This document shows positions 34,381-43,768 of a DNA stretch of 64,000 nt, piece after piece. A model generated the notes under the pieces. That model ran no database searches and had not been told where the DNA came from. It was given only the letters and a program-made list of their open reading frames with translations. The translations under genes and the position numbers were made by a program. Origin of the DNA: Takakia lepidozioides (taxonomy: Eukaryota > Streptophyta > Takakiopsida > Takakiales > Takakiaceae); the NCBI GenBank assembly GCA_030704615.1, contig CM060732.1, forward strand, positions 58,387,053 to 58,451,052. The letters run 5' to 3'. Numbering within the stretch: position 1 is the stretch's first letter; each line of letters begins with the position of its first letter.

Positions 34381-35792
34381 TTTGTTTTGCCCGCCCTGGT
34401 CATATATGCTCGGCCTAGCGACAAGTGCTCCATACTCCGTTCGTAACACTGGTGCAGCCCGTGACTGCTCTTGCGGTTCAACATGCAAATCATGCTGCAA
34501 GGGTTTGTCATGGATACCACTGTACCCCTTCAACTTATTGGCATTGACTCTTCCCAGCATTTCTTTGTTAATGGTTTGTAACATGGCGGTGTTGTTATCA
34601 TACATCTTTTGTATGACATAAGGTCCTTTCCATGGTGATTTAAGCTTAGAAGCTTGAATCTTTCCTTTCTTCTGCAACCATAGAACCAAATCCCCCGTCT
34701 TAAAAGTCTTTAACTTGCCTTCATCAAACTGTTCCTTTCGCTTCATCTGAATTCTGGTCATATTATCAGCTGCATCAGCACGTACTTCTTCCACATGGTA
34801 TAATTCATGTTTCCTGACCTTGATGGAGTCTTGCAATTCCATTCTCTTTCCCCACTCCGTTCTCATGGTAGGTAACAGGAATTCCACTGGAAGTAAGGCT
34901 TCCATACCATAAACTAATTGGAATGGTGTATACTTAGTGGTGACTTTATATGAAGTCCTGTATGACCACAAAGCTGTCAGCAGCTTTGTATCCCAATCCG
35001 TTCTGTTTGCATTGACTATCTTAGCCAAGATAGTACATAGTATTTTGTTGGTAGCCTCTGCCTGCCCATTACCCTGTGGGTAATATGTTGTACTCTTTCT
35101 ATGCACAATCATGAACTTTTTAGTCAACAACTCAATGGTCTCATTCATGAAGTGACTTCCCTGATCACTGATAAATTCTAAGGGACAGCCAAATCGTGTA
35201 AATATGTTCTCGTACAGGAACCTTGCTGTGGACTTGGCTGTGTTGTCCCTCAAAGCTTTAGCTTCCACCCACTTTGTAGTATAATCAGTGGCTGTAATTA
35301 TGTACCTGTTTGTGTATTCTTGGATGGTGGGTTAATTGGTCCAACAAAGTCTAGTCCCCATTTCTGAAATGGTTCCGTAGGCATTGTAGGATGCAAGGCC
35401 ATCCTTCCAGATCTCTGCAAAGGTCCTAGCCTCTGACATTCATCACACTTCTGACAATACTCGTGTACATCTTTGAACAAAGTAGGCCACCAGTATCCTG
35501 CGAGTAGTATCTTTCTACTGGTAGTCTCTTCTCCAAAATGACCTCCAGCCACTCCTTTATGAACTTCCGCCAAAACTTTATTTACTTCATGGTGGTACAA
35601 GCATCGTTTTAGTACTCCATCAGGTCCTAACTTATACATTCTGCTTCCTACCATAGTATAAGGTAAAGCTTTGATAGCGATTCTCTTCCTCTGCTCCTTA
35701 CCATAACTAGGTGGGCACTGACCATGAGCAAGGTAGTATCTGATTGGCCACTGCCAATCTAACCAGTCATCTGCACTTCCCTGCACCTCCAC
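34165..35792 (-). pseudogene. Integrase of gypsy copy 2, one frameshift
   Basis: Frames at 35,792-35,298 and 35,268-34,165 together cover the integrase. The HHCC finger is HKGVAGGHFGEE...YCQKCDEC. The DDE core shows KWGLDFVGP, then FISDQGSHF and YYPQGNGQAEATNK, so all three catalytic acidic residues are present. A frameshift near 35,270-35,330 separates the first Asp from the rest. A C-terminal module follows (FKTGDLVLWLQKKGK, SPWKGPYVIQKMY), then the TAYHS repeat tail. No chromodomain is seen. Confidence 0.88.
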
Positions 35793-35843
35793 TGCAAAGA
35801 GACTCGCATCTGGTAATTGATCATCTATTCCTGTGGCTGGTTC

Positions 35844-38249
35844 TCATGTTGACAATCGTGACAAATGATCCGCCACAAGATGCAGTCTCCCAGGCTTGTA
35901 AACAACCTCGAACTCAAACTCGTGCAAGATTATCAACCATCTTGCTATTCTTCCGCTTATCAAAGGTTTGTTTACCAGGTATATCAGAGCCTGGTGATCC
36001 ACATAGAACATAAACTTCTTGCCCAACAGGTAATGCCTGAATTTCTTCACTGCATAGATCATTGCCAATGCTTCTCTTTCCGTTGTGCTATAGTTCCTTT
36101 CAGCACTGTTCATCAACCGGCTAGCATAGTACACAGGTGAATCTATATTCCCTGTAACATTCTGGGCTAACACCGCTCCCAACGCTTCTCCTGATGCATC
36201 GCAGTGAACATGGAATACTACATGCCAATGAGGGTTAATCAGCACAGGTGTAGTTGTTACTGACAGTGTAAGTTCCTCAAATGCCTGTTGACATTCAGCT
36301 GTCCAGGCAAACACTGCATCTTTCTTCAGTAGTTTGCTCAATGGTGCTGCTATTTGTGCATACCTTTTGACAAATCTCCTGTAATAACTGGTTTGCCCAA
36401 GGAATCTTCGTAGACTTTTAACATTCACTGGTGGTGGAGAGGCTTTAATGGACTCTGTCTTTCTGGGATCCACAAGGAGTCCCTTCTTACACACAATGTG
36501 TCCCAGAAGCACCCCTGAGTTCACACAGAAAGTACACTTCTCTGGATTCAGGCCCAGACCTCTCATCCTGCATCTGGCCAAACATAACTCCAATTTATGC
36601 AAGTGCTCACTTAGAGCTGTACACACTGAATCATCCAAGAATACCTGCATGAAATCATCCAGATACTCATGAAAAGATTCACTTATCACTCTCTGAAAGG
36701 TCGCTGGTGCATTACAAAGTCCAAAGGGCATGACTTTGTATGCATAAGCCCCCCAGTCTGTGATGAAAGCTGTTTTCCCTTGGTCTTCTTCTGCCACTTG
36801 CACTTGATTATAACCACTGAAGCCATCCATGAATGAGTACATCTCATGGCCTGCCACAGTGTCTAATACTGCTTCTGTGAATGGCAAAGGGAAAGGATCT
36901 TTCTTCGTACAAGCATTCAGCTTCTTATAGTTCACACATACTCTTAGTTTGCCATTCTTCTTGGGAACTATAACAATGGGTGACAACCAAGTTGTATACT
37001 CTATTGGGTATATAAACTTAGCCTCAGCCAACTTCTTTATCTCTTCTCCAACCTTCTGTGCGTAGTTGGGATTCATTCTATACCTCGCCTGCTTGATTGG
37101 TACCGACCCTGGTTCCAGTTCAATCTTATGCTGACAGACTTCAGGTGGTATCCCCTTTAGATCCTCATAGCTCCAAGCAAATACATCTCTGTATTTGATG
37201 AACAAGCTTTTAGCTTCTTCGAAGAATTCCGGCTCCAAATCAGCTCCTACTTTCACCATCCTCGGTTCCTCTTTAGTTCCCACATTTACTTCCCTCACCT
37301 GCTCATCAGCTGTGATTGTCCAACCAGTCACCACTTCATCCTGTAAGCTCACAGTGGCTGGTTCTTCTAGGATTTCTATTTCTTCTTCTCTTTCTTCATA
37401 GAAATGTGATGGGTAAATGCTGGTTTCCTCTTCAGTTGGTGTTGCTGTCACTACACCACAGCAGATACCTCTCAAACAACTTAGGCTTTCCAGCCGCATC
37501 TCTGCAACCTGCTCCCACTCTGGGTGTGCAGCAAATAGGGTAGCTTCCTGCTCCTCATCCAGTCCTCCTTTCCAGTCATACTCTCTGACTCCTCGAGGTC
37601 TTCTTGTAGCAGGTAATCTACTAGATTTCTTTGTGGTAATTTGTATCTCGTGTATCCCATTATGCACGGTTAGTAACTGAGAATTCCAGTCATGGAATAC
37701 CCTGGCCTGTTTCAGCCAAGGCCGTCCCAATAATAAGGAGTAAGCCTCCATGACTTCATCCAGTTTCAACACAGTTACTGTGATCATAAAGATCATCTTC
37801 TGTATCTGTATCTTAACTCCTCTTATTAATCCCAATGGCTGTACACTTCTTTGATCTGCCATTATTACTGTAAATGGGGCTGGTTTCATGTTACTTAGAC
37901 CAAGCTTCTTCCTTAATTGGTCTGTCATGATATTTACTCCAGAACCTCCATCTATCAGTACATCAGTTAGTTCTGTGCTTCCAATTCTCAATTGGATTAC
38001 TGGCATAGAATCATCAAAGTCCATGACTGTTTCTCGCCCTTCCGGCTTCACATTATAACTGGTCACCTTGCTGTTCAGGTCTGTGTTTCCTGTCTCTTGG
38101 GCAATTCGATTGATTGCTTGATACAGCCTGTGCCTACAATAAGGTGCCACAGCTAATAGCTGTCCAATGGTAATTTCTGCTTTGGTCTGGCATATTACTT
38201 CAGCCAAAGTCTCTTCATTACTTTGCATGTCTGCATCTTCTTTCTTCAT
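35844..38249 (-). CDS. Protease-RT-RNase H of gypsy copy 2 (801 codons open)
   Basis: This is the longest intact retrotransposon frame in the window. Residues about 80-180 are the retropepsin-like part (LIDGGSGVNIM, a DGGS variant typical of Tat/Athila-type elements). RT spans about 340-560: VPIKQARYRMNP, KNGKLRVCVNYKKLN, YSFMDGFSGYNQ, MPFGLCNAPATFQR and the active site VFLDD. RNase H follows (VHCDASGEALGAVLAQ, STTEREALAMIYAVKKF, YVDHQALIYL, VADHLSRL). Just after the FLDD motif two small deletions, of one and two bases relative to copy 1, cancel out and change the residues between them (36,605-36,640). Protein activity is therefore doubtful although the frame is open. It joins to integrase through a short gap with a frame change. 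Confidence 0.88.
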   Translation of the reverse strand: MKKEDADMQSNEETLAEVICQTKAEITIGQLLAVAPYCRHRLYQAINRIAQETGNTDLNSKVTSYNVKPEGRETVMDFDDSMPVIQLRIGSTELTDVLIDGGSGVNIMTDQLRKKLGLSNMKPAPFTVIMADQRSVQPLGLIRGVKIQIQKMIFMITVTVLKLDEVMEAYSLLLGRPWLKQARVFHDWNSQLLTVHNGIHEIQITTKKSSRLPATRRPRGVREYDWKGGLDEEQEATLFAAHPEWEQVAEMRLESLSCLRGICCGVVTATPTEEETSIYPSHFYEEREEEIEILEEPATVSLQDEVVTGWTITADEQVREVNVGTKEEPRMVKVGADLEPEFFEEAKSLFIKYRDVFAWSYEDLKGIPPEVCQHKIELEPGSVPIKQARYRMNPNYAQKVGEEIKKLAEAKFIYPIEYTTWLSPIVIVPKKNGKLRVCVNYKKLNACTKKDPFPLPFTEAVLDTVAGHEMYSFMDGFSGYNQVQVAEEDQGKTAFITDWGAYAYKVMPFGLCNAPATFQRVISESFHEYLDDFMQVFLDDSVCTALSEHLHKLELCLARCRMRGLGLNPEKCTFCVNSGVLLGHIVCKKGLLVDPRKTESIKASPPPVNVKSLRRFLGQTSYYRRFVKRYAQIAAPLSKLLKKDAVFAWTAECQQAFEELTLSVTTTPVLINPHWHVVFHVHCDASGEALGAVLAQNVTGNIDSPVYYASRLMNSAERNYSTTEREALAMIYAVKKFRHYLLGKKFMFYVDHQALIYLVNKPLISGRIARWLIILHEFEFEVVYKPGRLHLVADHLSRLST

Positions 38250-38328
38250 TTCTTCCTCACTCCTTCTTTTTCTCCATCCGAATCAGAGGAATCTGCCACA
38301 GGAATATCAGTACTCTTTTGCATTTCCC

Positions 38329-40513
38329 TTATAGTATCTGCCACTTTCTTGTGCAGTTCTTCTCATCTTTCCAAGTCTCTTCATCTTCAGGCATATCATT
38401 GCCACTTCCATTATCATCTTCTTCCTCTTCTACTGGAGGTATTAGTTTGGCTTTACTTCTTGTTACTATCATTGTACTTACTTCTGGTACAACACATGGC
38501 CTAACCATGTGAGCTGCCACCACTGGGCCCTCATTCACATGAGCTCTCATCTCATTCTGGTGTCTTATCCAGAATGAACAGGCTGCCTTGCGATGTCCTG
38601 GCTGATTACAATAGTAACATAGCTCTTCACCATTAGGTCCTCGCCCTTGGTCTGTTCTTGGATTATTTCTATAATCCTGATTCCCGGGCTGGTAATTCCC
38701 CCTTGGATTACCCTGATAGTTGCCTCTGGAATTTCCTTGGTAATTCCCTCTTGAATTACCTCTCCCTTCTATGCCATTGTTATAACCACCAGACCTACCA
38801 TAGTGGTCCTGATCATTGTTTCTTCTTGGCTGGGGCTGCACCTGATGCACCCTTACTTGCCTAGGTTCTCTTGCAGCTGTCCTTCTGTTGTAGTAACAAT
38901 TCTCAGTAGAATGGTTATCCATTTTACAGATAGTACAGTGTTTCTCCTTCATGTGGCATTCTGTGGTGGTATGGCCTTCATTCTGGCACTTTGCACACCA
39001 TACACCCTTCCTCCAATATGTTGCAGCCTCTGTGGCATACTTCTTCAAGATTTCTTCCAATTTTTTTTCATAGTTATCCCTCTTCAACTTCTCCTTTCTC
39101 TTACTCTTTCTTTTTAGTTCTTGCTCTTCTTCTTCATCTGACTCATCCTCAGAGTCCTCATCTTTTTTTTCTCTCTCCTGAGCATTTCCAATTGCTCAAT
39201 TCTGTTTGCAGTTTCAAATGCCTCCTCCACTGTATTATGGGGTAACATATCCACTTTCTTTTGCAACTCTGGTCTTAGTCCACTCACAAACCAAGTCTTC
39301 TGTAAACCGGGTGCTGGTACTGCAGCCAGCTTTTTCATCATCAATTCCATCTTCTCCATATACTCTTCAACAGTTTCATGCTTCTTCTGCTTCAGCTGTT
39401 GTAAACTTCCATACACTTCATCCTCAGTTTTACTTGTCCTGAACCTATTTCGAAATGCTGTATTCAAGCCATTCCAGGTTAGGAAATGATTATCAGGGAA
39501 TATTGCATACCATTCACTTGCTTTCTTGATAAGTGAACAAGGAAACAGTCTCATCTTGGCATCATCGCCATTCTCATTGTTCACTATACACATGTGCTCA
39601 AATTGGCTAATGTGTATATCGAGATCCCCTTTTCCTGAATATATTGGAAAGGGTGGTTTTGCCCGTGTTGGTTGTAACGCCATCTGTGGCCCTACCTTCT
39701 GCCCACTGACAGGTGCTGGCACCCTTGCTGGTGCTGGTCCTTCTGGACCTGTTGTTTTTGTGGTGGATCTTCCACCAAGTGGTGGCCTTTGAGCACTCCC
39801 TGCTTCTGGCCCCACGATATTCACATATTCCCAGCTTCAGTTGCACTACTTCCCACACTCCCTGTCCCCCCAGAGCCAGATCCAGGCAGCCCGCCTGATC
39901 CCCCTGAGCCGACACCTTCGTTGGCCTGTGATCCAAGTGCTCCACTTGATCCAGGTCCAACGGGTTGGGATGTCCTGGTTGTAGTCTCAACCTCAGCTGT
40001 TGGGTCTACTTCTTCATATTCTTCCTCTTCCAATTTCTTCTCTCTGTTTTCATCCTCCAAGTTTTGCCCTTGGGTTTCTTTTTCACTCATGTAACTCAAC
40101 TGTAATGGTGTTGGAGAGTCTGAACTCTCCGTTGGCTCTGCCACATCCTCTTCTCCTTCTTCACCTTCTGCTTCAGAAACTAGAGTTCCTGCTTTTGGTG
40201 TTCCATGCCAACTCTTATCAAAGATTTCTGTCAAATCTTTTATCCAAGGATGTACCTCAGATCTTTCACCTCGTGATTGATCTTCTTCCTGTACCAATTC
40301 CCTTAATCTTTCTTGCAAAGAAACAGAAGGAGTGGCATCCAACTCTAGTTCTTCCGGTATAGGTGATGTACTCTTTGATCTTAATGGTGTGAGAGGTCCA
40401 GATGATTCCCCTATGTCTATTCCTCTCTCCCAAAGATATGGATAATTAGCTTTCAGATAGCTTTCTCTTTTTGCTGAACATCTCTGGCGTCTAGCTTCTC
40501 TTTCATCACTCAT
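38329..40513 (-). pseudogene. Gag of gypsy copy 2 with three zinc knuckles
   Basis: Three frames (40,513-39,821; 39,824-39,114; 39,087-38,329) make up one gag broken by small indels. It starts MSDEREARR. Acidic and Gly/Ser-rich stretches are followed by the Gag core (FEHMCIVNNENGDDAKMRLF, EEYMEKMELMMKKLAAVPAP, VSGLRPELQKKVDML). Three CX2CX4HX4C zinc knuckles follow: CAKCQNEGHTTTEC (38,957-38,998), CTICKMDNHSTENC (38,896-38,937) and CYYCNQPGHRKAAC (38,578-38,619). A GNSRGNYQ repeat separates the second and third. A single-base loss near 38,357-38,362 moves it out of the pol frame. Confidence 0.85.
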
Positions 40514-40534
40514 GTCCCATGTCTTTCATTTCTT

Positions 40535-41224
40535 TTAATGTGGCAATAACCAAAACTCTCTTCTGTAATATCTCTCGTATATGCCTGGGTTTCTTTCAAG
40601 CTTCAATGCACCCTTGGCTATACTTGAAGTCTCCGTTACCATATAACCATATGGCAAACAAGTCTGAAAAGTTGTTGTGAGTTTGATCCACAAAATATCC
40701 TTTGGAATCCAATTCTTTACCAGTACAAGCTCTTCATGCATATGAGTATAAACATTCACCTTTCTTTCTTCCCAGCCTTCAAACTCTACTCGCTTAATGG
40801 ATAGCAATGCTATCACATAAACCAATGTTGGTAACCAACGTGCTCTTCCTCTACAGGCTACCTGATAAATCTTTATCACTCCTTTCTCCAGACCCCATTC
40901 CGGATCAGCATCATGCACTCGCTTAAGAATATTTTCTTTACAACCGTCTGGCAATTCCAAGAACCTTTGAAAGAATTGTTTGGACAATCTTTCTTCCTTC
41001 GTTCCACAGGGAATTTGATTCACTTCAAATTCTTTAATGGTCCAACCACCATGATCCCACCAGATGCCTGTCACATCTGGTTGTTCATGACTCAGTTCCC
41101 CAGTATGGTCGCCAAATGTCGCACGGCAATTACTCACCCATCCCTTCGCTATTCGAGGCGGAAACTCCGAGATAGAAGAGTTGGAAATCTCTAAGTACTC
41201 AGCCCGCGCAGAACAATCAGTCAT
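40535..41224 (-). CDS. Pre-gag ORF of gypsy copy 2 (229 codons)
   Basis: It opens with an ATG inside the 5' LTR (MTDCSARAEYLEISNSS), crosses the LTR end and the PBS, and stops 21 bp before the gag ATG. Parts: GDHTGELSHEQPDVTG, WWDHGGWTIKEFEVNQIPCG, ILKRVHDADPEWGLEKG, HEELVLVKNWIPKDILW. Copy 1 carries the same ORF in broken form. It has no membrane segment or zinc motif that I can see and no domain I can name. Because it overlaps the PBS, the true start may instead be downstream of it. An ORF before gag is a known trait of Ogre elements. Confidence 0.6.
   Translation of the reverse strand: MTDCSARAEYLEISNSSISEFPPRIAKGWVSNCRATFGDHTGELSHEQPDVTGIWWDHGGWTIKEFEVNQIPCGTKEERLSKQFFQRFLELPDGCKENILKRVHDADPEWGLEKGVIKIYQVACRGRARWLPTLVYVIALLSIKRVEFEGWEERKVNVYTHMHEELVLVKNWIPKDILWIKLTTTFQTCLPYGYMVTETSSIAKGALKLERNPGIYERYYRREFWLLPH
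41097..41114 (-). other. Primer binding site of gypsy copy 2
   Basis: Two bases inside the 5' LTR, the minus strand reads TGGCGACCATACTGGGGA, identical to the copy 1 site. Confidence 0.7.
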
Positions 41225-42127
41225 GACCTACAACTAGTGTATCATGGGGGTGTTTCCTATTTGTTTCCCTTTTGGCATTCATGTTAGCTACCTTACCATT
41301 GATAATTAAGTATCAGTTTGCTTTATCAATCTATTGGATTCCATCAACTCATCCATTCATTCCACAGCTTCACTCAGATCTCTCTACACAGTGTGATTGT
41401 ATCGTAAAAGTATCCGATTATGATTTATCAGGTATCAGGCCGAAGCCATTGTGTCTCTAATCTGCTCTACAATATCATTACAGCCTTGCATATAACAAGC
41501 ATCTACTCATCATCTCTCTATCTTCACTTCCGTTCTTAATCTCTGCCCGATCCCCTCTCCTCCATGACCAAGAAGTCCTCCACCGAATGATATTCCCAAA
41601 ATTCCCCGCTTCTCCCTTTATCTTCCTACCCGTGGTTCTAACCGTTTCCCTCACTAACCGTCGTCTGTGAACTAACATGTTCCCTTCGCAGGTGTTGTTC
41701 CCCACAGTCGTTCCCTGTCCTGCTCTCCGTTCCCTATGATCGTGACAGCTGTGTCAAGCTGTGACTGGCTGTGTGAAACTGTGACGAGCTGTGACTGGCT
41801 GTGCGACTCTGTTTGGCTGTGTGGCTGTGTCGGCTGTGTCGGGCTGTGTCGGCTGTGTGGCTGTGTCGGCTGTGACGACTGTGACGGGCTGTGTCGGCTG
41901 TGTCTGCTGTGATGACTGTAACGAGCTGTGTTGGCTGTGTCGGCTGTGATGACTGTAACGGGCTGTGTTGGCTGTGTTGGCTGTGACTACTGTGACGGGC
42001 TGTGTAACCCCCCTCTACAGTGCGCTGCTGTCACCCCTAAGGCTCCTGTTGGTCTCAGTCTGTGCAAAAATTAAGGGTACCCTACAGATCCCGTTTAAGT
42101 GTCTAAGTCCCAGACAGTCCTCTAACA
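41117..42127 (-). repeat. 5' LTR of gypsy copy 2
   Basis: It is 1,011 bp with TG...CA ends on the minus strand. The CACAGCC tract at 41,742-42,004 is the longest of the four LTR copies. The target duplication GGAGC lies at 42,128-42,132. Confidence 0.94.
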
Positions 42128-42708
42128 GGAGCCTCATCGTATATGGTCCGGGATGCATTGTCCGGGGCGTCATCATTCTCTTGTACCCTCTCTATCCAAC
42201 CTCGGCCAACATCAGCGTCATCATGACCAGTCTCTTCCTCCTCCGCATCTGCCTCGCCCCATGTAGATCCCCGACCATGATAGATACGTCTTCCTCTTGG
42301 CTGAGCATGCACAACCACCTTCCAATTTCCTGATTTGGAGAAAAAAACTTGCTCCATGTCTGAAGGCCATGAAAAAGGTTCATCGGAGGGACGATGAGTA
42401 GACTCGAGCCTATCTGTATTGACGCGCATGAAACCACATTCGTCTTCCACTATTGTTGCGGATGGCCCCACAAGATGTGGCTGGAACCACCTTGCCTTGA
42501 AGATAAGAGGCTGGTGCCTTGTATATTGAAGTTGGAGTATGCTCTCAAGCTCTCCAAAGTAGTTGAGTGTGCTCATGGTAGGTCGTGTATCTCCCCTGCC
42601 CCACACAGAATCTTGCCAATATGAGACACACAAGCCAGAATCAAATGTTGTTTTGCGCTTCATGTCAAGAGCACGAATGCAGAATCTTACGAGTGGATGT
42701 GGGTTCAA
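42128..42708 (-). pseudogene. CACTA-associated ORF (DUF4216-type), 5' part, split by gypsy copy 2
   Basis: The minus-strand frame shows the features of the DUF4216 domain found downstream of CACTA (En/Spm) transposases in plants: TMSTLNYFGELESILQLQY, FKARWFQPHLVGPS, EDECGFMRVNTDRL, DEPFSWPSDMEQVFF and NWKVVVHAQPRGRR. An acidic tail (EEEETGHDDADVG) then runs into the retrotransposon insertion. The DUF4218/TNP2 parts expected upstream are absent, because an inverted repeat and a hAT element follow within 300 bp. This is therefore an incomplete CACTA relic, interrupted at GGAGC without change of phase. Confidence 0.7.
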
Positions 42709-42775
42709 ACCACCTTGTTGGTTGTTACAAAGGTGTCCACCTTCCTACCGGAAGCCGGTTATGGACTAGGTAGCC

Positions 42776-42887
42776 GGGGAGGCGAGACCGGCTACGGGGT
42801 GTAACTGGACACCAGGAGTGCCGAGATGCGGGAGCGTCAAATGATTCTTGATGTCTAGCTACACCCCGTAGCCTGTCAAGCCTTCCC
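42776..42887. repeat. Imperfect inverted repeat with arms of about 38 bp
   Basis: The arms at 42,776-42,813 and 42,850-42,887 share GGCTACGGGGTGTA and its complement, with mismatches outside. The loop is about 36 bases. It could form a long hairpin. It may be a small MITE or the terminus of the CACTA relic; I found no clear target duplication. Confidence 0.65.
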
Positions 42888-42985
42888 ATCTACCATACAT
42901 AATTGAGGTGGTGGTGGGCTATGGCTGGTGACATGCTTGTCGAGGACAAATTAGACACTGCCACGTAGGCAAAATGCCTCCAAAC

Positions 42986-43760
42986 CGGTGTTGGATTGGT
43001 ATATAGGGTTTGGCCGGGCATCACCGAGGGTATTGAATAACCGACCCGACTGGTATTGGCTATTGTAATACTAGGGTTAATAACCGGACCAGTTGGTACT
43101 GCTAAAGCCAATACGGGCCATCCAATACCCGTATTATGGGCAAAAAGAAGGACTGTACCATGGTATAAATATGAAATTGGGCGGGTACACATATGGGAGG
43201 GCATGTCCAGCCCCAAGGTCCGCCACTATTCTTCATTTTTTAGCACATGATTGATGAATTTGAGGACCTCATTGTAGATGCTGGTTTATTTGACGATGAT
43301 GAATATGAGGACCTCATTACAGATGCTCGTTTATTTGACGATGAGGGTTGCAATCCAGTCTTCTTTTAACTAAGCTTGCTTCATTTTGCATACTAAAATC
43401 TGCAACGTTATTATGTAATGCAAAGTCTGAATTTTGCAACATAAAAATTAATTTCCTTGTGAAATCAAGTATGCTTCTAATTTAAATTAAAGACATATTA
43501 ATGATAAAAATTATTTAGTGGTTATTTTAATTTTAATTTTAATTATTTATATCGGGGGTTGATAACCGGCTGGTATTCTTGGAATACCCATCCTATTGAT
43601 ACCCGTCTGCAAATCAAAAATCATACTACTATTGAGAACCGACAGATATTAAAATTAAGTGAATCTTCCAATACTATGGAACCGGCTGGTATTGAAAAAT
43701 AATTTCTTTTCAATACCAAGACCCGGCTCGTATTAGAAAAGTGATACCCGCCCAACACTG
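42986..43760. mobile_element. Non-autonomous hAT element, 775 bp, with 8-bp target duplication
   Basis: The terminal inverted repeats are CGGTGTTGG...GGTAT at the left and the complement of CAGTGTTGGGCGGGTAT at the right. The 8-bp direct repeat CTCCAAAC flanks it at 42,978-42,985 and 43,761-43,768, as hAT insertion requires. The ends are rich in ACCGG/GGTATTGG and their complements, which look like subterminal motifs. A short acidic coding remnant lies at about 43,249-43,370. It cannot encode a transposase. Confidence 0.9.
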
Positions 43761-43768
43761 CTCCAAAC

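Larger units (their letters stand above)
28977..42127 (-). mobile_element. Complete Ty3/gypsy retrotransposon copy 2 (Tat/Ogre-like), 13.15 kb
   Basis: It has LTRs at both ends, a PBS inside the 5' LTR edge and a PPT inside the 3' LTR edge. The 5-bp target duplication GGAGC lies at 28,972-28,976 and 42,128-42,132. Coding order on the minus strand is pre-gag ORF, gag with three zinc knuckles, protease, RT, RNase H, integrase with a repeat tail, then a long post-pol ORF. It has fewer frameshifts than copy 1 and looks fairly young, but is still disabled. Its two LTRs differ by scattered small changes and by repeat number. It sits in the opposite orientation to copy 1. Confidence 0.95.

Noticed and set aside
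35744-40362. Plus-strand open frames opposite gypsy copy 2
   Set aside because: They are antisense shadows of the gag-pol coding strand and contain no domains.
41742-42004. CRISPR-like array in the LTR
   Set aside because: Units are short, irregular and without unique spacers; the tract is a minisatellite in a plant retrotransposon.
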